A DNA stretch of 64,000 nucleotides from Kosakonia sp. SMBL-WEM22 (lineage in GTDB: Bacteria; Pseudomonadota; Gammaproteobacteria; Enterobacterales; Enterobacteriaceae). The notes under the pieces are model-generated. The model saw only the letters and a list, made by a program, of their open reading frames with translations, ran no database searches and was not told the origin of the DNA. The position numbers and the translations under genes are program-made. Of the stretch, positions 35,104 through 44,940 are shown in pieces; position 1 is the stretch's first letter; every line of letters begins with the position of its first letter. Location of the stretch: positions 2,108,001-2,172,000 of the forward strand of contig NZ_CP051488.1 of the NCBI RefSeq assembly GCF_014490785.1, read 5' to 3'.

Positions 35104-37362
35104 TTACGCCGGCACGTTATCGATCTTGCTGATACGTGACCAGACGCGGTGCGCTGCGAGCTGTTCGATAAAATCCTCCACCAGCTCGCTTGAGGCGATA
35201 TCACCTTCGATAATGCCCTCTTCACCCTGCGGGTTGACATGTATCACCCCTTTAAACTGGCGGGCGTCACCGGCAAGCGCAATGGTCTTAAGGTGCTTAT
35301 AGGCCTCCAGCAGGTAATATTTCGCGTCCCCATTTTGTAACAGCGTAGTGACATCGCCACCCGGAACAAAAACGCCATCTACCGTCAGAGAAGGCGAGCC
35401 GGCAAAGGTTGCCGCCACGGGCAAACGGGAGCCGTCATCGGCCACCACTTCACCCATACGCGAGTAGAGCAGTTTGGCATGCACGCCTTTATTCTTCAGC
35501 CCCTGTAACAGTGTCAGCACATCCTGCGCGCGTACATTATCATGCAGCAACACCGCCACCACACGACCTTTCACGTCGCCATCCGGAATGGCATACAGGC
35601 TAAGGGAGGGATCTTTCTCCACGCCGTTAACCGCCGGCGGCGGCGTGATGTTGCACTGCTCTTCCGTCAGGGTGATGCCCAGATTTTCCGCGACAGACCG
35701 CGCCAGGTTGAGATCAATATGCGCCAGCAGGTCGACCACGCGCTCACGAATGTAGGGGCGCGCCACTTTGCTTAGCTCAAAGCTAAAGGCATCAACGATA
35801 TGGCGTTGTTCAAACGGCGTCTGGCTCAGCCAGAAGAGACGCGGATGGGCGTAATACTCGCCAAATGAGGGGCTGCGCTCGCGCACTTTATGCCCTTCAA
35901 CGCGCTCCTGATAGCTCTCAAATCCACCACGTTTCGGCCCCGGCGGCGTTTCGCGCGGCCAGTTGTCGTTGATGGAGTTTGGCTCATAGTTGGCCGGATT
36001 GGTGTCAATATCCATCCGGTGCATGCCGTCACGCTGGAAGTTGTGATACGGGCAGGTTGGGCGGTTAATCGGAATTTCGTGGAAGTTTGGCCCGCCGAGA
36101 CGGCTGATCTGTGTATCGGTATAGGAGAAGAGGCGCCCCTGCAACAGCGGGTCGTTGGTGAAATCCAGCCCCGGCACAATATGGCCCGGATGGAAGGCCA
36201 CCTGTTCGTTTTCGGCAAAGAAGTTATCCGGGTTGCGGTTGAGCACCATTTTGCCGACCCGCTGCACCGGCACCAGCGCCTCCGGGATCAGTTTGGTCGG
36301 GTCGAGCAGATCGAAATCAAACTTGAACTCATCCTCTTCCGGGATCAGCTGCAGCCCCAGTTCATATTCCGGGTAGTCGCCCGCTTCAATCGCTTCCCAC
36401 AGCTCACGTCGGTGGAAGTCGGGATCGCGCCCGGTCAGCTTCTGCGACTCGTCCCACACCAGCGAGGCTTTACCCGCCAGCGGTTTCCAGTGGAAACGCA
36501 CAAAGGTCGCTTTCCCTTCAGCGTTAATTAGTCGGAAGGTGTGAATACCAAAACCTTCCATGGTGCGATAGCTGCGCGGAATACCGCGATCGGACATCGC
36601 CCACATCACGTTATGCAGGGTTTCCGGCTGCAGAGAGACATAGTCCCAAAAAGTGTCGTGCGCGCTCTGTCCCTGTGGGATCGCCCAGTGCGGCTCCGGT
36701 TTTACCGCATGGACAAAATCGGGAAATTTATGTGCATCCTGTAAAAAGAAGATGGGCGTGTTGTTGCCGACCAGGTCGAAGATACCCTCTTCGGTGTAGA
36801 ACTTGGTGGCGAAACCGCGAATGTCACGCACGGTATCGGCTGAACCGGCACCGCCCTGCACGGTGGAGAAGCGCACAAACACCGGGGTGATCTTCTCCGG
36901 GTCGGAGAGGAAGTCAGCTTTGGTGACATCTTGCAGGCTGCGGTAGGGCTGGAAGTAGCCGTGTGCTGCCGAGCCGCGCGCATGCACGATACGCTCCGGA
37001 ATGCGCTCATGGTCAAAATGGGTGATCTTCTCGCGCAGAATAAAATCTTCCAGCAGCGTCGGGCCGCGCGAGCCTGCGCGCAACGAGTTCTGATCGTCGC
37101 TGATACGTACGCCCTGGTTGGTGGTCAGCGCCGCGTTCTCGCCGCCCTTGCGGAAGGTCTCCAGCGCATTCAATTTCTCATTGGCAGTGTCGGGTGATTT
37201 CAGGCTGCCAGGTGCGGTAGGCTCTTCGCCGGGTGCGGTCGGTTTTGGCGAAGGGCGGTGGGAGTTATCGGATGGTGCGAGGGAATCCAGTCCCGGGCGG
37301 GCTTCGTTTTCATCATCAACCGGGGCGCGGGAAGGTTGTGTCTCTTTCTCATGCTGCGACAT
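35104..37362 (-). CDS. katE: Catalase HPII (KatE)
   Basis: The product has 752 residues, the large-subunit type. The heme-side His is in [12 protein letters not shown], the distal Asn region in [16 protein letters not shown], and the proximal heme Tyr in [15 protein letters not shown]. The C-terminal 150 residues form the flavodoxin/class I amidotransferase-like domain typical of HPII. It decomposes hydrogen peroxide in the cytoplasm in stationary phase under sigma-S. The N-terminal 75 residues are polar and low-complexity, as in E. coli. Confidence 0.98.
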   Translation of the reverse strand: MSQHEKETQPSRAPVDDENEARPGLDSLAPSDNSHRPSPKPTAPGEEPTAPGSLKSPDTANEKLNALETFRKGGENAALTTNQGVRISDDQNSLRAGSRGPTLLEDFILREKITHFDHERIPERIVHARGSAAHGYFQPYRSLQDVTKADFLSDPEKITPVFVRFSTVQGGAGSADTVRDIRGFATKFYTEEGIFDLVGNNTPIFFLQDAHKFPDFVHAVKPEPHWAIPQGQSAHDTFWDYVSLQPETLHNVMWAMSDRGIPRSYRTMEGFGIHTFRLINAEGKATFVRFHWKPLAGKASLVWDESQKLTGRDPDFHRRELWEAIEAGDYPEYELGLQLIPEEDEFKFDFDLLDPTKLIPEALVPVQRVGKMVLNRNPDNFFAENEQVAFHPGHIVPGLDFTNDPLLQGRLFSYTDTQISRLGGPNFHEIPINRPTCPYHNFQRDGMHRMDIDTNPANYEPNSINDNWPRETPPGPKRGGFESYQERVEGHKVRERSPSFGEYYAHPRLFWLSQTPFEQRHIVDAFSFELSKVARPYIRERVVDLLAHIDLNLARSVAENLGITLTEEQCNITPPPAVNGVEKDPSLSLYAIPDGDVKGRVVAVLLHDNVRAQDVLTLLQGLKNKGVHAKLLYSRMGEVVADDGSRLPVAATFAGSPSLTVDGVFVPGGDVTTLLQNGDAKYYLLEAYKHLKTIALAGDARQFKGVIHVNPQGEEGIIEGDIASSELVEDFIEQLAAHRVWSRISKIDNVPA

Positions 37363-37571
37363 TGAACTCGTCTCCTGTTATCCATGACTAAAAAGGCAGG
37401 TTATTGCCATTAACCCTTCTAACTATAGAACAATGTCCCGGTCACGCCCGTTTACCGGCCTGACCTTGAAAAGGCGCACGGAAGCTCACGCCGGGCGCGA
37501 CGCGCGGGGTGACAATCGGCTATCATTGGCTTTCGTGTGTGTGAAATTTGTCTTTAGTGAATGCATCGCTT

Positions 37572-37811
37572 ATGAAAACGCTTCGTCAACAGAACCGAGT
37601 CATTATCAGCTATGTTCCGCGCGTCGAACCGGCGCCACCCGACCACGCGTCTAAGGTCGACGGTTATCGTGATGTCTGGAGGCTGCGTGGGAAGTATGTC
37701 GCGTTTGTGTTGATGGGCGAGCATTTTCGCCGCTCGCCAACCTTCACCACCCCGGATGCGGCACAGCGCTGGGCGACGCAGATGCGTCAGGAAGACGAGA
37801 TCGAGGAGTAA
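37572..37811 (+). CDS. cedA: Cell division activator CedA
   Basis: The start MKTLRQQNRVIISYVPR at 37572 gives 79 residues; the frame opens at 37548, but E. coli CedA aligns from 37572. The conserved core is FRDVW-like (YRDVWRLRGKYVAFVLMGEHFRRSP). Family knowledge: CedA is a small double-stranded DNA-binding protein that restores division after overinitiation of replication and binds RNA polymerase. It lies divergent from katE, in the usual order. Confidence 0.94.
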   Translation: MKTLRQQNRVIISYVPRVEPAPPDHASKVDGYRDVWRLRGKYVAFVLMGEHFRRSPTFTTPDAAQRWATQMRQEDEIEE

Positions 37812-37813
37812 AA

Positions 37814-37840
37814 AAACGCCTGCAGTGTGCAGGCGTTTAT
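37814..37840. terminator. Bidirectional terminator between cedA and tcyP
   Basis: AAACGCCTGCA and TGCAGGCGTTT form an 11-bp stem with a GTG loop; A and T runs on either side allow use by both converging genes. Confidence 0.88.
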
Positions 37841-37856
37841 GTTTCAGAAGGTTAGC

Positions 37857-39248
37857 TTAGCGATGCGCCAGTTCGGCGTGCTCTTCGCTATCCAGAATGG
37901 TTTTATCCGTCTGCTTCAGCCACTGGCTGGTCAGCGTCCCGGCGGTCATCGAACCGCTAACGTTCAGCGCGGTACGCCCCATATCGATCAGCGGTTCAAC
38001 GGAGATCAGCAGCGCAACCAGCGTAACGGGAAGGCCGAGCGCCGGCAGCACAATCAGCGCTGCGAAAGTGGCACCGCCGCCCACGCCTGCCACACCGGCG
38101 GAACTGATGGTAACAATACCGACCAGTGTTGCGATCCACATGGGATCCAGCGGATTGATGCCGACCGTCGGCGCAACCATTACCGCCAGCATCGCCGGAT
38201 ACAGACCCGCACAGCCATTCTGCCCAATGGTCGCGCCAAAGGAGGCAGAGAAGCTGGCGATCGATTCCGGTACGCCAAGGCGACGGGTCTGCGCTTCCAC
38301 ATTCAGCGGAATAGAAGCGGCGCTGGAGCGGCTGGTAAAGGCAAAGGTCAGCACCGGCCACACTTTACGGAAGAACTTCAGTGGGCTTACGCCATTCACG
38401 CCCAGCAGAACGCCATGTACCACGAACATAATGGCGAGGCCGAGGTAAGAGGCGATAACGAAGCTGCCCAGCTTGATAATGTCGTGGATATTGGAGCCAG
38501 CGACCACTTTGGTCATCAGCGCCAGCACGCCGTAAGGCGTCAGCTGCATCACCAGGCGTACCAGCTTCATCACCCAGCTCTGCAACGTATCGATAGCGGT
38601 CAGCACACGCTGGCCCTTCGGCGCATCATCTTTCAGCAGCTTCAGCGCGGCCACGCCGAGGAATGCGGCAAAGATAACGATGCTGATGATCGAGGTCGGA
38701 CTTGCCCCAGTCAGATCGGCAAACGGGTTTTTCGGCACGAACGACAGCAGCAGCTGCGGCACGGTCAGATCGGCCAGTTTGCCCACGTAGTTGCTCTGAA
38801 TGGCGTTCAGACGCGCAGTTTCCGCGCTGCCCTGTACCAGCCCTTCAGCGGTAAGACCAAACAGATTGGTCACCAGTACACCCACCAGCGCGGCGATAAG
38901 CGTGGTGAAGAGCAGCGTACCGATGGTTAAGAAACTGATTTTGCCCAACTGAGACGCATTGTGCAGACGCGCAACGGCGCTGAGGATTGAGGCGAAAACC
39001 AGCGGCATAACGATCATTTGCAGCAGCTGTACGTAGCCGTTACCGACGACGCTAAACCACTGGATTGACTCTTTCAGCACCGGGTTATCGGCACCGTAAA
39101 TGGCCTGCAGTGCGAGGCCGAACGCCACGCCAAGCCCGAGACCAACCAGTACTTTTTTTGCCAGGCTCCACTGTTTGTGGCGCGCCTGCGCCAGCAAAAG
39201 CAGCAGTGCGGCGAACACGACAACGTTCGCGATTAATGGAAAATTCAT
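37857..39248 (-). CDS. tcyP: L-cystine:proton/sodium symporter TcyP (YdjN)
   Basis: The product has 463 residues and about nine hydrophobic segments. It belongs to the dicarboxylate/amino acid:cation symporter family; the re-entrant loop features [12 protein letters not shown] and the C-terminal [12 protein letters not shown]...[12 protein letters not shown] are readable. In E. coli it imports L-cystine and some S-containing analogues and is under CysB control. The start [19 protein letters not shown] at 39248 has AGGAGAACGGGG upstream. Confidence 0.96.
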   Translation of the reverse strand: MNFPLIANVVVFAALLLLLAQARHKQWSLAKKVLVGLGLGVAFGLALQAIYGADNPVLKESIQWFSVVGNGYVQLLQMIVMPLVFASILSAVARLHNASQLGKISFLTIGTLLFTTLIAALVGVLVTNLFGLTAEGLVQGSAETARLNAIQSNYVGKLADLTVPQLLLSFVPKNPFADLTGASPTSIISIVIFAAFLGVAALKLLKDDAPKGQRVLTAIDTLQSWVMKLVRLVMQLTPYGVLALMTKVVAGSNIHDIIKLGSFVIASYLGLAIMFVVHGVLLGVNGVSPLKFFRKVWPVLTFAFTSRSSAASIPLNVEAQTRRLGVPESIASFSASFGATIGQNGCAGLYPAMLAVMVAPTVGINPLDPMWIATLVGIVTISSAGVAGVGGGATFAALIVLPALGLPVTLVALLISVEPLIDMGRTALNVSGSMTAGTLTSQWLKQTDKTILDSEEHAELAHR

Positions 39249-39376
39249 CCCCGTTCTCCTGATTTCATTATATTGATGACATCGAGGTCATCCTGTGGCG
39301 CAAGGTTAGCAGAAGTGTCGAACGAGCCTTATATCCAAATGGAATGCTTTATAGCGAAGTGTTCGAAATCGATCAT

Positions 39377-39967
39377 TTATCGCGCAGACTGGCGATCAAT
39401 AAAGCGATTGAACTCGTTTTGCAGAATATTTATCGCTTCAGATGACCAGCGGATTGCACCATTTTCGGGCAGGGTTTGCGGCATCCATACCGCATAGGTG
39501 AGTAACGCCATACAGAGCACGCGCTCCAGCTGGTTGCCTTTTTGGGAAGCCAGAATCGGCAGGCGAAAGCGCCAGCGGCAGGGCCACAGTAGCGGCACGC
39601 CGGCGGGCGTGAGCATATCTGCAACAATATGGCTGAGGTAGCCAACAACCATACCCTGCAACGCGTCTGCCGGCAGGATCCAGCTGTCTGGCACCTTTAA
39701 GGCAAAAAGGGTAAGCGCGAGGAAAACTGCCAGCAGGCTATGGGTAAATCCGCGATGACCAAAGGCGCGCGCGACGGGTTTAGAGATCCACTTTAGCCGC
39801 TGGCCGAGGAAGGACTTTGGGTGATCGATATCCGGCAGCAGGCAGGTGAGAATCGCTGAAGGCACAATATGCCACCAGTCGCCCTGCGCAAGCACGGGCG
39901 TCAATTCGGCATTCTTGGTAAACACCGCGCAGGCTATGGAGAAAAGCAGGTGTCCTTCCGCCGTCAT
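39377..39967 (-). CDS. ydjM: YdjM, LexA-regulated inner membrane protein
   Basis: The start MTAEGHLLFSIACAVF at 39967 gives 196 residues, like E. coli; an alternative TTG is six bases upstream. It is a metal-dependent hydrolase-like YdjM-family membrane protein: HLLFS, PDIDHPKSFLGQR, HRGFTHSLLA and YLSHIVADMLTPAG carry the conserved His/Asp residues, with about four membrane segments. Function unknown. A perfect LexA box upstream shows it is SOS-controlled. Confidence 0.95.
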   Translation of the reverse strand: MTAEGHLLFSIACAVFTKNAELTPVLAQGDWWHIVPSAILTCLLPDIDHPKSFLGQRLKWISKPVARAFGHRGFTHSLLAVFLALTLFALKVPDSWILPADALQGMVVGYLSHIVADMLTPAGVPLLWPCRWRFRLPILASQKGNQLERVLCMALLTYAVWMPQTLPENGAIRWSSEAINILQNEFNRFIDRQSAR

Positions 39968-39983
39968 GATCAAACTCGCTAAA

Positions 39984-39999
39984 CTGTCGATGCATACAG
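39984..39999 (-). promoter_or_regulatory. LexA (SOS) box of ydjM
   Basis: CTGTATGCATCGACAG on the minus strand is a perfect CTGT-N8-ACAG box, 17 bases upstream of the ydjM ATG. A second, half-conserved site (CTGTAC on the minus strand) lies at 40012-40017. The E. coli gene has two LexA boxes. Confidence 0.85.
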
Positions 40000-40063
40000 T
40001 ATAGGATGTTTGTACAGTAGGCGGAAGAGGTGACGGTGTAACTCTTTGTCACAAACTCGTTAT

Positions 40064-40825
40064 TTAACGCGCCAGCCAGCCGCCATCGACCGCCAGGGTG
40101 TAACCATTCACGTAGTCGGCAGCCGGTGAGGCGAGAAAAACCGCCGCGCCCTGTAAATCCTCCGGCGTGCCCCAGCGGCCAGCGGGAATACGATCGAGGA
40201 TCTCCTTGTTGCGTTCAGCATCTTCTCGCAGCTGCCGGGTATTGTTAGTTGCCATATAGCCGGGGGCAATCGCGTTGACGTTGATATTGTGCTTCGCCCA
40301 CTCATTTGCCAGCAGGCGGGTCAGCCCCATCACGCCACTTTTCGAGGCTGTGTAGGAAGGAACGCGGATACCGCCCTGCCATGAGAGCATCGAGGCGATA
40401 TTGATAATTTTGCCGCCGCTGCCCTGAGCGATAAATTGTCGGGCGACGGCCTGCGAGAGGAAGAAGAGTGACTTCAGGTTGAGATCCATTACCTCATCCC
40501 AATCCTTTTCACTGAAATTGATGGCGTCACAACGGCGGATCGTTCCGGCGTTATTGATGAGAATATCAAGGTGCCCCATCTTTTCCACCGCTTCGTCGAC
40601 AATCGACGTTAACTGCTGCTGGTCGCGCAGGTCGGCCTGAATCGCATGAAAACGGCGACCGAGCGCCTCAACGCGTTCCGCCGTTTCATGGGGGATTTTG
40701 CGGTTAACGCCGACAATATCGCAGCCTGCTTCCGCCAGACCCACTGTCATTCCCTGGCCCAGCCCGGTATCGCATCCGGTTACAAGAGCCACCTTACCCG
40801 TTAGCTTAAAAGCATCCAGTATCAT
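40064..40825 (-). CDS. kduD: 2-dehydro-3-deoxy-D-gluconate 5-dehydrogenase KduD
   Basis: The product has 253 residues, a classical short-chain dehydrogenase: NAD motif TGCDTGLGQG at 16-25, structural NNAG, and catalytic Ser/Tyr/Lys in NIASMLS and YTASKSG. The C-terminus DYVNGYTLAVDGGWLAR is typical of KduD. Family knowledge: it interconverts 2,5-diketo-3-deoxygluconate and 2-keto-3-deoxygluconate in pectin and uronate catabolism. In K-12 kduD pairs with kduI elsewhere; here it is alone between ydjM and yniC, so it may be a second copy or a paralogue with another sugar substrate. Confidence 0.88.
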   Translation of the reverse strand: MILDAFKLTGKVALVTGCDTGLGQGMTVGLAEAGCDIVGVNRKIPHETAERVEALGRRFHAIQADLRDQQQLTSIVDEAVEKMGHLDILINNAGTIRRCDAINFSEKDWDEVMDLNLKSLFFLSQAVARQFIAQGSGGKIINIASMLSWQGGIRVPSYTASKSGVMGLTRLLANEWAKHNINVNAIAPGYMATNNTRQLREDAERNKEILDRIPAGRWGTPEDLQGAAVFLASPAADYVNGYTLAVDGGWLAR

Positions 40826-40939
40826 ATCTACTCCGGCGTAATGTCATGTCGTGACGGGCGTCAATGCCTGCGGATTAGAATAGAAGGCGGGAGCGCAAAA
40901 TACAAACAAATGAAATGTTGTTTCAATATTTCTGTGACA

Positions 40940-40964
40940 CAGGAGCAGCTTTGCGCTGCTCCTG
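40940..40964. terminator. Hairpin between yniC and kduD
   Basis: CAGGAGCAGC and GCTGCTCCTG form a perfect 10-bp stem with a five-base loop, eight bases after the yniC stop codon. There is no good T run on the minus strand, so termination may be weak or Rho-assisted. Confidence 0.6.
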
Positions 40965-40971
40965 CGTGTAA

Positions 40972-41640
40972 TTAACCCAGCAGGTGAGCGGCAGTGAGCT
41001 GCTGCAAGCTGTCGAGTTTGACATTCGCCAGCACATAACGTGGATCGCTGCGATGCTCATCATCGGGTACCACAATAGAACGCATGCGCGCTGCTTTACT
41101 GGCAATCATGCCGTTAACGGAATCCTCCAGCGCCACGCAGGCTAAAGGATCGACACCGAGTTTCGCCGCGCAATCAAGATAAACCTGCGGATGCGGTTTG
41201 CTGTAAGGCAGGCTCTCGGCGGAGGCCAGTGCATCAAAGCTGTCGCGCAGATCGAACATCGCCAGCACTTTCTCTAGCATATGCAGCGGCGATGCAGAGG
41301 CCAGCCCGACACGCAGGCCGTTCGCTTTGCAAAGCGCCAGCGCTTCGCGAACGCCCGGCAGCAGCGGACGCTCTGCTTCCACCAGCGCAATAGCGCGCTC
41401 AATGATGTGAGCGGTGACCTGCTGGCGGGAAGGGCCGCTCCACGGCTGTTGCGCATACCATAAATCAACCACCATATCGATGCGCAGGCCCAGCGTGTCA
41501 GGCAGTTCACCCCGGCGTGAAGTATCGACGCCAAGGCTTGAGATCACGTCAAGTTCGGCGCGATCCCACAGCGGTTCTGAGTCAATTAATAAACCATCCA
41601 TATCAAAAATTGCTGCAACTGTTTGGCGCGGGGCAGACAT
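40972..41640 (-). CDS. hxpB: Hexitol phosphatase B YniC (HxpB), HAD family
   Basis: The product has 222 residues, as in E. coli. HAD motif I is FDMDGLLIDSEPLW, motif II is in LASASP, motif III Lys in YSKPHPQVYL, and motif IV is LEDSVNGM. The cap domain is inserted after motif I (subclass I). It dephosphorylates 2-deoxyglucose-6-phosphate and hexitol phosphates in E. coli. Divergent from yniB. Confidence 0.96.
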   Translation of the reverse strand: MSAPRQTVAAIFDMDGLLIDSEPLWDRAELDVISSLGVDTSRRGELPDTLGLRIDMVVDLWYAQQPWSGPSRQQVTAHIIERAIALVEAERPLLPGVREALALCKANGLRVGLASASPLHMLEKVLAMFDLRDSFDALASAESLPYSKPHPQVYLDCAAKLGVDPLACVALEDSVNGMIASKAARMRSIVVPDDEHRSDPRYVLANVKLDSLQQLTAAHLLG

Positions 41641-41785
41641 AACACCTCTCCGGTTAGTGAAATAAACAGGGTGAAGGTAGTGAGTATGGCAATGCGTTCA
41701 CCCTGGCGTCTTTAAAAATCAGGCGAAAATAGTTATCAGCAGGTAGACTAAGGCACAAACAGTGCGTCAACAACAAGGGGAATCC

Positions 41786-42322
41786 ATGACGTATCAACAA
41801 GCTGGACGCATCGCCGTACTAAAACGCGTTCTGGGTTGGGTGATTTTTATTCCGGCCGTTATTTCGACCGTTATTTCGATCCTGAAGTTTATGTATGAGC
41901 ATAGTGATAAACAGCCCGGTATTAACGCCGTGATGCTCGATTTCGCCCATGTGATGATTGAGATGATGCGGTTTAATACACCATTCCTCAATCTCTTCTG
42001 GTACAACTCGCCGACGCCCCATTTTCAGCAGGGCCTAAACGTTCTTTTCTGGATTATCTTCGCGTTAATCTTTGTTGGCCTGGCCTTACAGGCCTCCGGT
42101 GCGCGCATGAGCCGCCAAGCACGCTTTGTGCGCGAAGGGGTGGAAAATCAGCTAATCCTCGAAAAAGCCAAAGGCGAAGAGGGGCTTACCCGCGAGCAGA
42201 TCGAAGCGCGCATCAACGTGCCAAACCACACCATTTTCCTGCAAATTTTCCCGCTCTATGTGCTGCCAACTATTATCATTGTGGCAGGGTACTTCTTCTT
42301 TAAGCTGCTCGGTTTCCTTTAA
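41786..42322 (+). CDS. yniB: YniB, inner membrane protein of unknown function
   Basis: The start MTYQQAGRIAVLKRVLGW at 41786 has AAGGGG upstream and gives 178 residues. Three hydrophobic segments are clear (about residues 17-37, 83-103 and 152-175), with a charged cytoplasmic loop (ARFVREGVENQLILEKAKGEEGLTRE in part). The family is conserved in enterobacteria, role unknown. Stop is followed by a terminator hairpin. Confidence 0.93.
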   Translation: MTYQQAGRIAVLKRVLGWVIFIPAVISTVISILKFMYEHSDKQPGINAVMLDFAHVMIEMMRFNTPFLNLFWYNSPTPHFQQGLNVLFWIIFALIFVGLALQASGARMSRQARFVREGVENQLILEKAKGEEGLTREQIEARINVPNHTIFLQIFPLYVLPTIIIVAGYFFFKLLGFL

Positions 42323-42331
42323 GACAACAGC

Positions 42332-42360
42332 GCCCGATAGCATTCGCGATCGGGCTTCTT
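42332..42360. terminator. Terminator hairpin between yniB and yniA
   Basis: GCCCGAT and ATCGGGC form a 7-bp stem with a ten-base loop, followed by TTCTT, 10 bases after the yniB stop. Confidence 0.65.
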
Positions 42361-42372
42361 AGCCTTTCGCTT

Positions 42373-43233
42373 TTACGCAGCCAATACCCGATCCAGCGCT
42401 TTCTGTGCATTCATCAGATGTTCACCGCCGAAGAGAATGGCGCGGTTGAAGAGCGTATAAAGCTGGTAAATCGGTTGGCGGTCGAGGAAATCGGGCGGGA
42501 GCGGGGAGATGGACTGATAACCGTCGTAGATCTGCGGCGGCTGATCCGGATGCAGCGGCAGCATCGCCAGATCGCACTCTCTGTCGCCCCAGTAGCAGGC
42601 GGGATCGTAAATATAGGGGCCATCCGGGCCGAGCGCGCAGTTGGCGGACCAGAGATCGCCATGCAGTAAAGAGGCCTGCGGCTGGTGGCCCGCTAACCGC
42701 TGCTGAACATGCTCAACAATCGCATCGATATTGCCAAACTGCAGCCCTTTTTCCGCCGCCAGTTCAAGCTGCCAGCCAATACGCTGCTCGGCAAAAAAGG
42801 TGGACCAACGGCGCTGCCAGGCGTTGGGTTGGGGAGTCGTGGAGAGATCGTTATCGAAGTCGAGACCAAACTGCGGCTGATCGCTCCACTGGTGCAGATG
42901 CGCAAGCTGCTGGCCCAATAAAAAAGCGCTATGCACATCGAGCGGGCGTGCGGGAAGATATTCCATCACCAGAAAGCTGTAGTCGCGGTCGCTACCAACC
43001 GCCCACACCTCAGGAACTTTTACCGTATTGCTGCGCGCCAGCAGGGCCAGCTGATCGGCTTCGGCTGTGAAAATGGGAAGCAGGGCGCGTTCATCGCACT
43101 TAACGAAACAGTCGCGTCCTGCGTAACGTATGCGCCATGCAGCGTGAATTTCGCCGCCCGGTAGCTCATCGCGTTGTTCAATTTCGCCTTCACCCAGTTG
43201 CTCGCTTAACAGACCACTTATCGCTTGCCACAT
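42373..43233 (-). CDS. yniA: YniA, fructosamine/ketosamine kinase family protein
   Basis: The product has 286 residues. Kinase-like features: the catalytic loop HGDLWSANC and the metal-binding YDPACYWGDRECDLA segment, with an APH-like N-lobe (FVKCDERA Lys). Family knowledge: fructosamine-3-kinase relatives phosphorylate ribulosamines or related sugar adducts on proteins; the bacterial substrate is not settled. Located convergent with yniB and upstream of ydiZ by position. Confidence 0.94.
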   Translation of the reverse strand: MWQAISGLLSEQLGEGEIEQRDELPGGEIHAAWRIRYAGRDCFVKCDERALLPIFTAEADQLALLARSNTVKVPEVWAVGSDRDYSFLVMEYLPARPLDVHSAFLLGQQLAHLHQWSDQPQFGLDFDNDLSTTPQPNAWQRRWSTFFAEQRIGWQLELAAEKGLQFGNIDAIVEHVQQRLAGHQPQASLLHGDLWSANCALGPDGPYIYDPACYWGDRECDLAMLPLHPDQPPQIYDGYQSISPLPPDFLDRQPIYQLYTLFNRAILFGGEHLMNAQKALDRVLAA

Positions 43234-43338
43234 GATATTTCTCCCATGTAATCAGCCAGATCATTAGGTTAGCGCACTAAAGCTATGAAAAAATTCGACT
43301 TAACGCACACCAGACGCACGCGCGGCGCAGGATGGCAC

Positions 43339-43629
43339 TTATTGCTCTTGGTGCTGCCAGTTTTCCCAGGTGGAAATCTTAACATCGGTTTTTTGACCAA
43401 CGGCACTCTCTGCCAGGCCGCTGGCAAGCTCATGAACTTCCTGCTCGTTTAAAGCGCTAACCAGGCCGAAAGTGTTAGTGCCGAGATCGTGGACCTTGCC
43501 ATCTTCGTCCGCCATGGTGATAAGAAAGCCCGCGCGTGTAAAGTGGTTATTCAACTCGTTGATATCTGTTAGCGTCTCATCGTGAAATTTCACCGTGACG
43601 ACGTAGCGGGTAATGCCATCGTTGCTCAT
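43339..43629 (-). CDS. ydiZ: YdiZ, small conserved protein
   Basis: The product has 96 residues, equal to E. coli YdiZ. It is acidic and soluble; the endoribonuclease-GhoS-like pattern (ITRYVVTVKFHDETLTDINELNNH) suggests a ferredoxin-like alpha/beta fold, as in the GhoS antitoxin; this is an inference. The start MSNDGITRYVVTVK follows GAGGTGAG. It is about 92 bases downstream of pfkB on the same strand, as in E. coli. Confidence 0.92.
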   Translation of the reverse strand: MSNDGITRYVVTVKFHDETLTDINELNNHFTRAGFLITMADEDGKVHDLGTNTFGLVSALNEQEVHELASGLAESAVGQKTDVKISTWENWQHQEQ

Positions 43630-43721
43630 ATCTCACCTCATTGTAATTGCAAATTTTTTTAGCATAGTCGGCGACGAACATTTGTCGACCATTGCCGGAG
43701 GCTCTTGCTGCATTAAAGCGC

Positions 43722-44654
43722 TTAAGCACCGCGTAGATAGTCGTAGATCTTCTGCGTATCCTCGCGGGCGCACAGACGGGTGCCCTGATTGATGGTGGCC
43801 GCGCTACCTGCTGCGACACCGAAGCGCACCATATCATCGAGCGGAGCATCCTCGGCAAGCTTAAGGGTCATGGCGCCGACCATGCTGTCGCCCGCGCCAA
43901 CGGTGCTCTGGCTTTTCATCGGCGGCGGCACAACCTGTACATGGCCCTGCTGGTCTACCCCCAAAGCCCCTTGCGGCCCAAGCGAGACCACCACGCGACG
44001 CGCTTTGCCACTGGTAATGATCTCCTGCGCCGCGCGCAGCACATCATGAGGTTGGTTGAGCGGTCGGCCCACCAGCGCGCTCAGCTCTTTCTGGTTGGGT
44101 TTGACCAGTTCGATATTGCCAATCTCCAGCGCAGCGGCCAGCGCGTCGCCTGAACTGTCGATGATGCAGCGGATCCCCTGTTTTTGTGCGACAGTAATCA
44201 ATTGCGTCAGTTTCTCGAGCTGAACACCCGGTGGCAGGCTGCCGCTGATGACCAGAATCGCGCCACTCTCGATTGTCAGCACTCGCTCTTCAATCTGGCG
44301 GAACTCATCTTCACTCAATGTTGCACCGGGCATTACAAAGCGATACTGCTCGCCGCTCGCTTCAACGTGGACATGCAGGTTCTGTCGCGTCCAGTCGGCA
44401 GTCTGCACGCTGAGGGTCGGGACATGCTCATCAGCGAGCAGAGCAGTGAGGTGTTCGCCGGTCGCACCGCCCGCAGGAAAAATCGCGGTGGCTTTTCCGC
44501 CGAGGTGGGCAATGGCGCGGGCAACATTAATGCCGCCGCCGCCCGGTTCAAATACCGGTGAGGTGCAACGGAGTTTTCCTTCCGGATACATTTGCGGCGT
44601 TATTGTCGCACTGTCGAGAGATGGTGCGAGCGTCAGCGTATAAATCGATACCAT
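43722..44654 (-). CDS. pfkB: 6-phosphofructokinase II (PfkB)
   Basis: The product has 310 residues of the ribokinase family. The N-terminal signature GGGGINVARAIAHLGG and C-terminal signature GAGDSMVGAMTLKLA with catalytic Asp are intact. It phosphorylates fructose-6-phosphate with ATP and is the minor isozyme in E. coli. Start MVSIYTLTLAPSLDSATI at 44654 with AGGAGGTC upstream. Confidence 0.97.
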   Translation of the reverse strand: MVSIYTLTLAPSLDSATITPQMYPEGKLRCTSPVFEPGGGGINVARAIAHLGGKATAIFPAGGATGEHLTALLADEHVPTLSVQTADWTRQNLHVHVEASGEQYRFVMPGATLSEDEFRQIEERVLTIESGAILVISGSLPPGVQLEKLTQLITVAQKQGIRCIIDSSGDALAAALEIGNIELVKPNQKELSALVGRPLNQPHDVLRAAQEIITSGKARRVVVSLGPQGALGVDQQGHVQVVPPPMKSQSTVGAGDSMVGAMTLKLAEDAPLDDMVRFGVAAGSAATINQGTRLCAREDTQKIYDYLRGA

Positions 44655-44940
44655 ATTGACCTCCTGTTACGTAGCGTGCAGTAAGCCTGGCACCATTTAC
44701 GGGGAAGGGAAAGTAAATAACAGTATGATTTTAAATACGATATTATTTTTATGGTGATATTTCGGAATCCATAACAATTATTCTGAGATCTCTCTTATTC
44801 AAAAAATCAAATAAGATTTCATTGATATGTTTAAGCGGTCTTTTTATAATTTGTTACCTTTCTGCGGACCGTTGGTCATTGATCCATAAGAAAGTTTCCG
44901 GGACCGTGTTGGTCTCATTTACTGTACGGATTTAAAAAAA
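44655..44940. other. Divergent regulatory region of pfkB and ydiY
   Basis: No gene is seen in 286 AT-rich bases. The ydiY ATG is preceded by TACGGATTTAAAAAAA with no Shine-Dalgarno motif, so translation start may depend on the A-rich leader. ydiY promoter elements are not certain by eye. Confidence 0.4.

Noticed and set aside
37827..38930. 367-codon open frame antisense to tcyP
   Set aside because: Shadow of tcyP with low-complexity His/Gln/Arg-rich translation.
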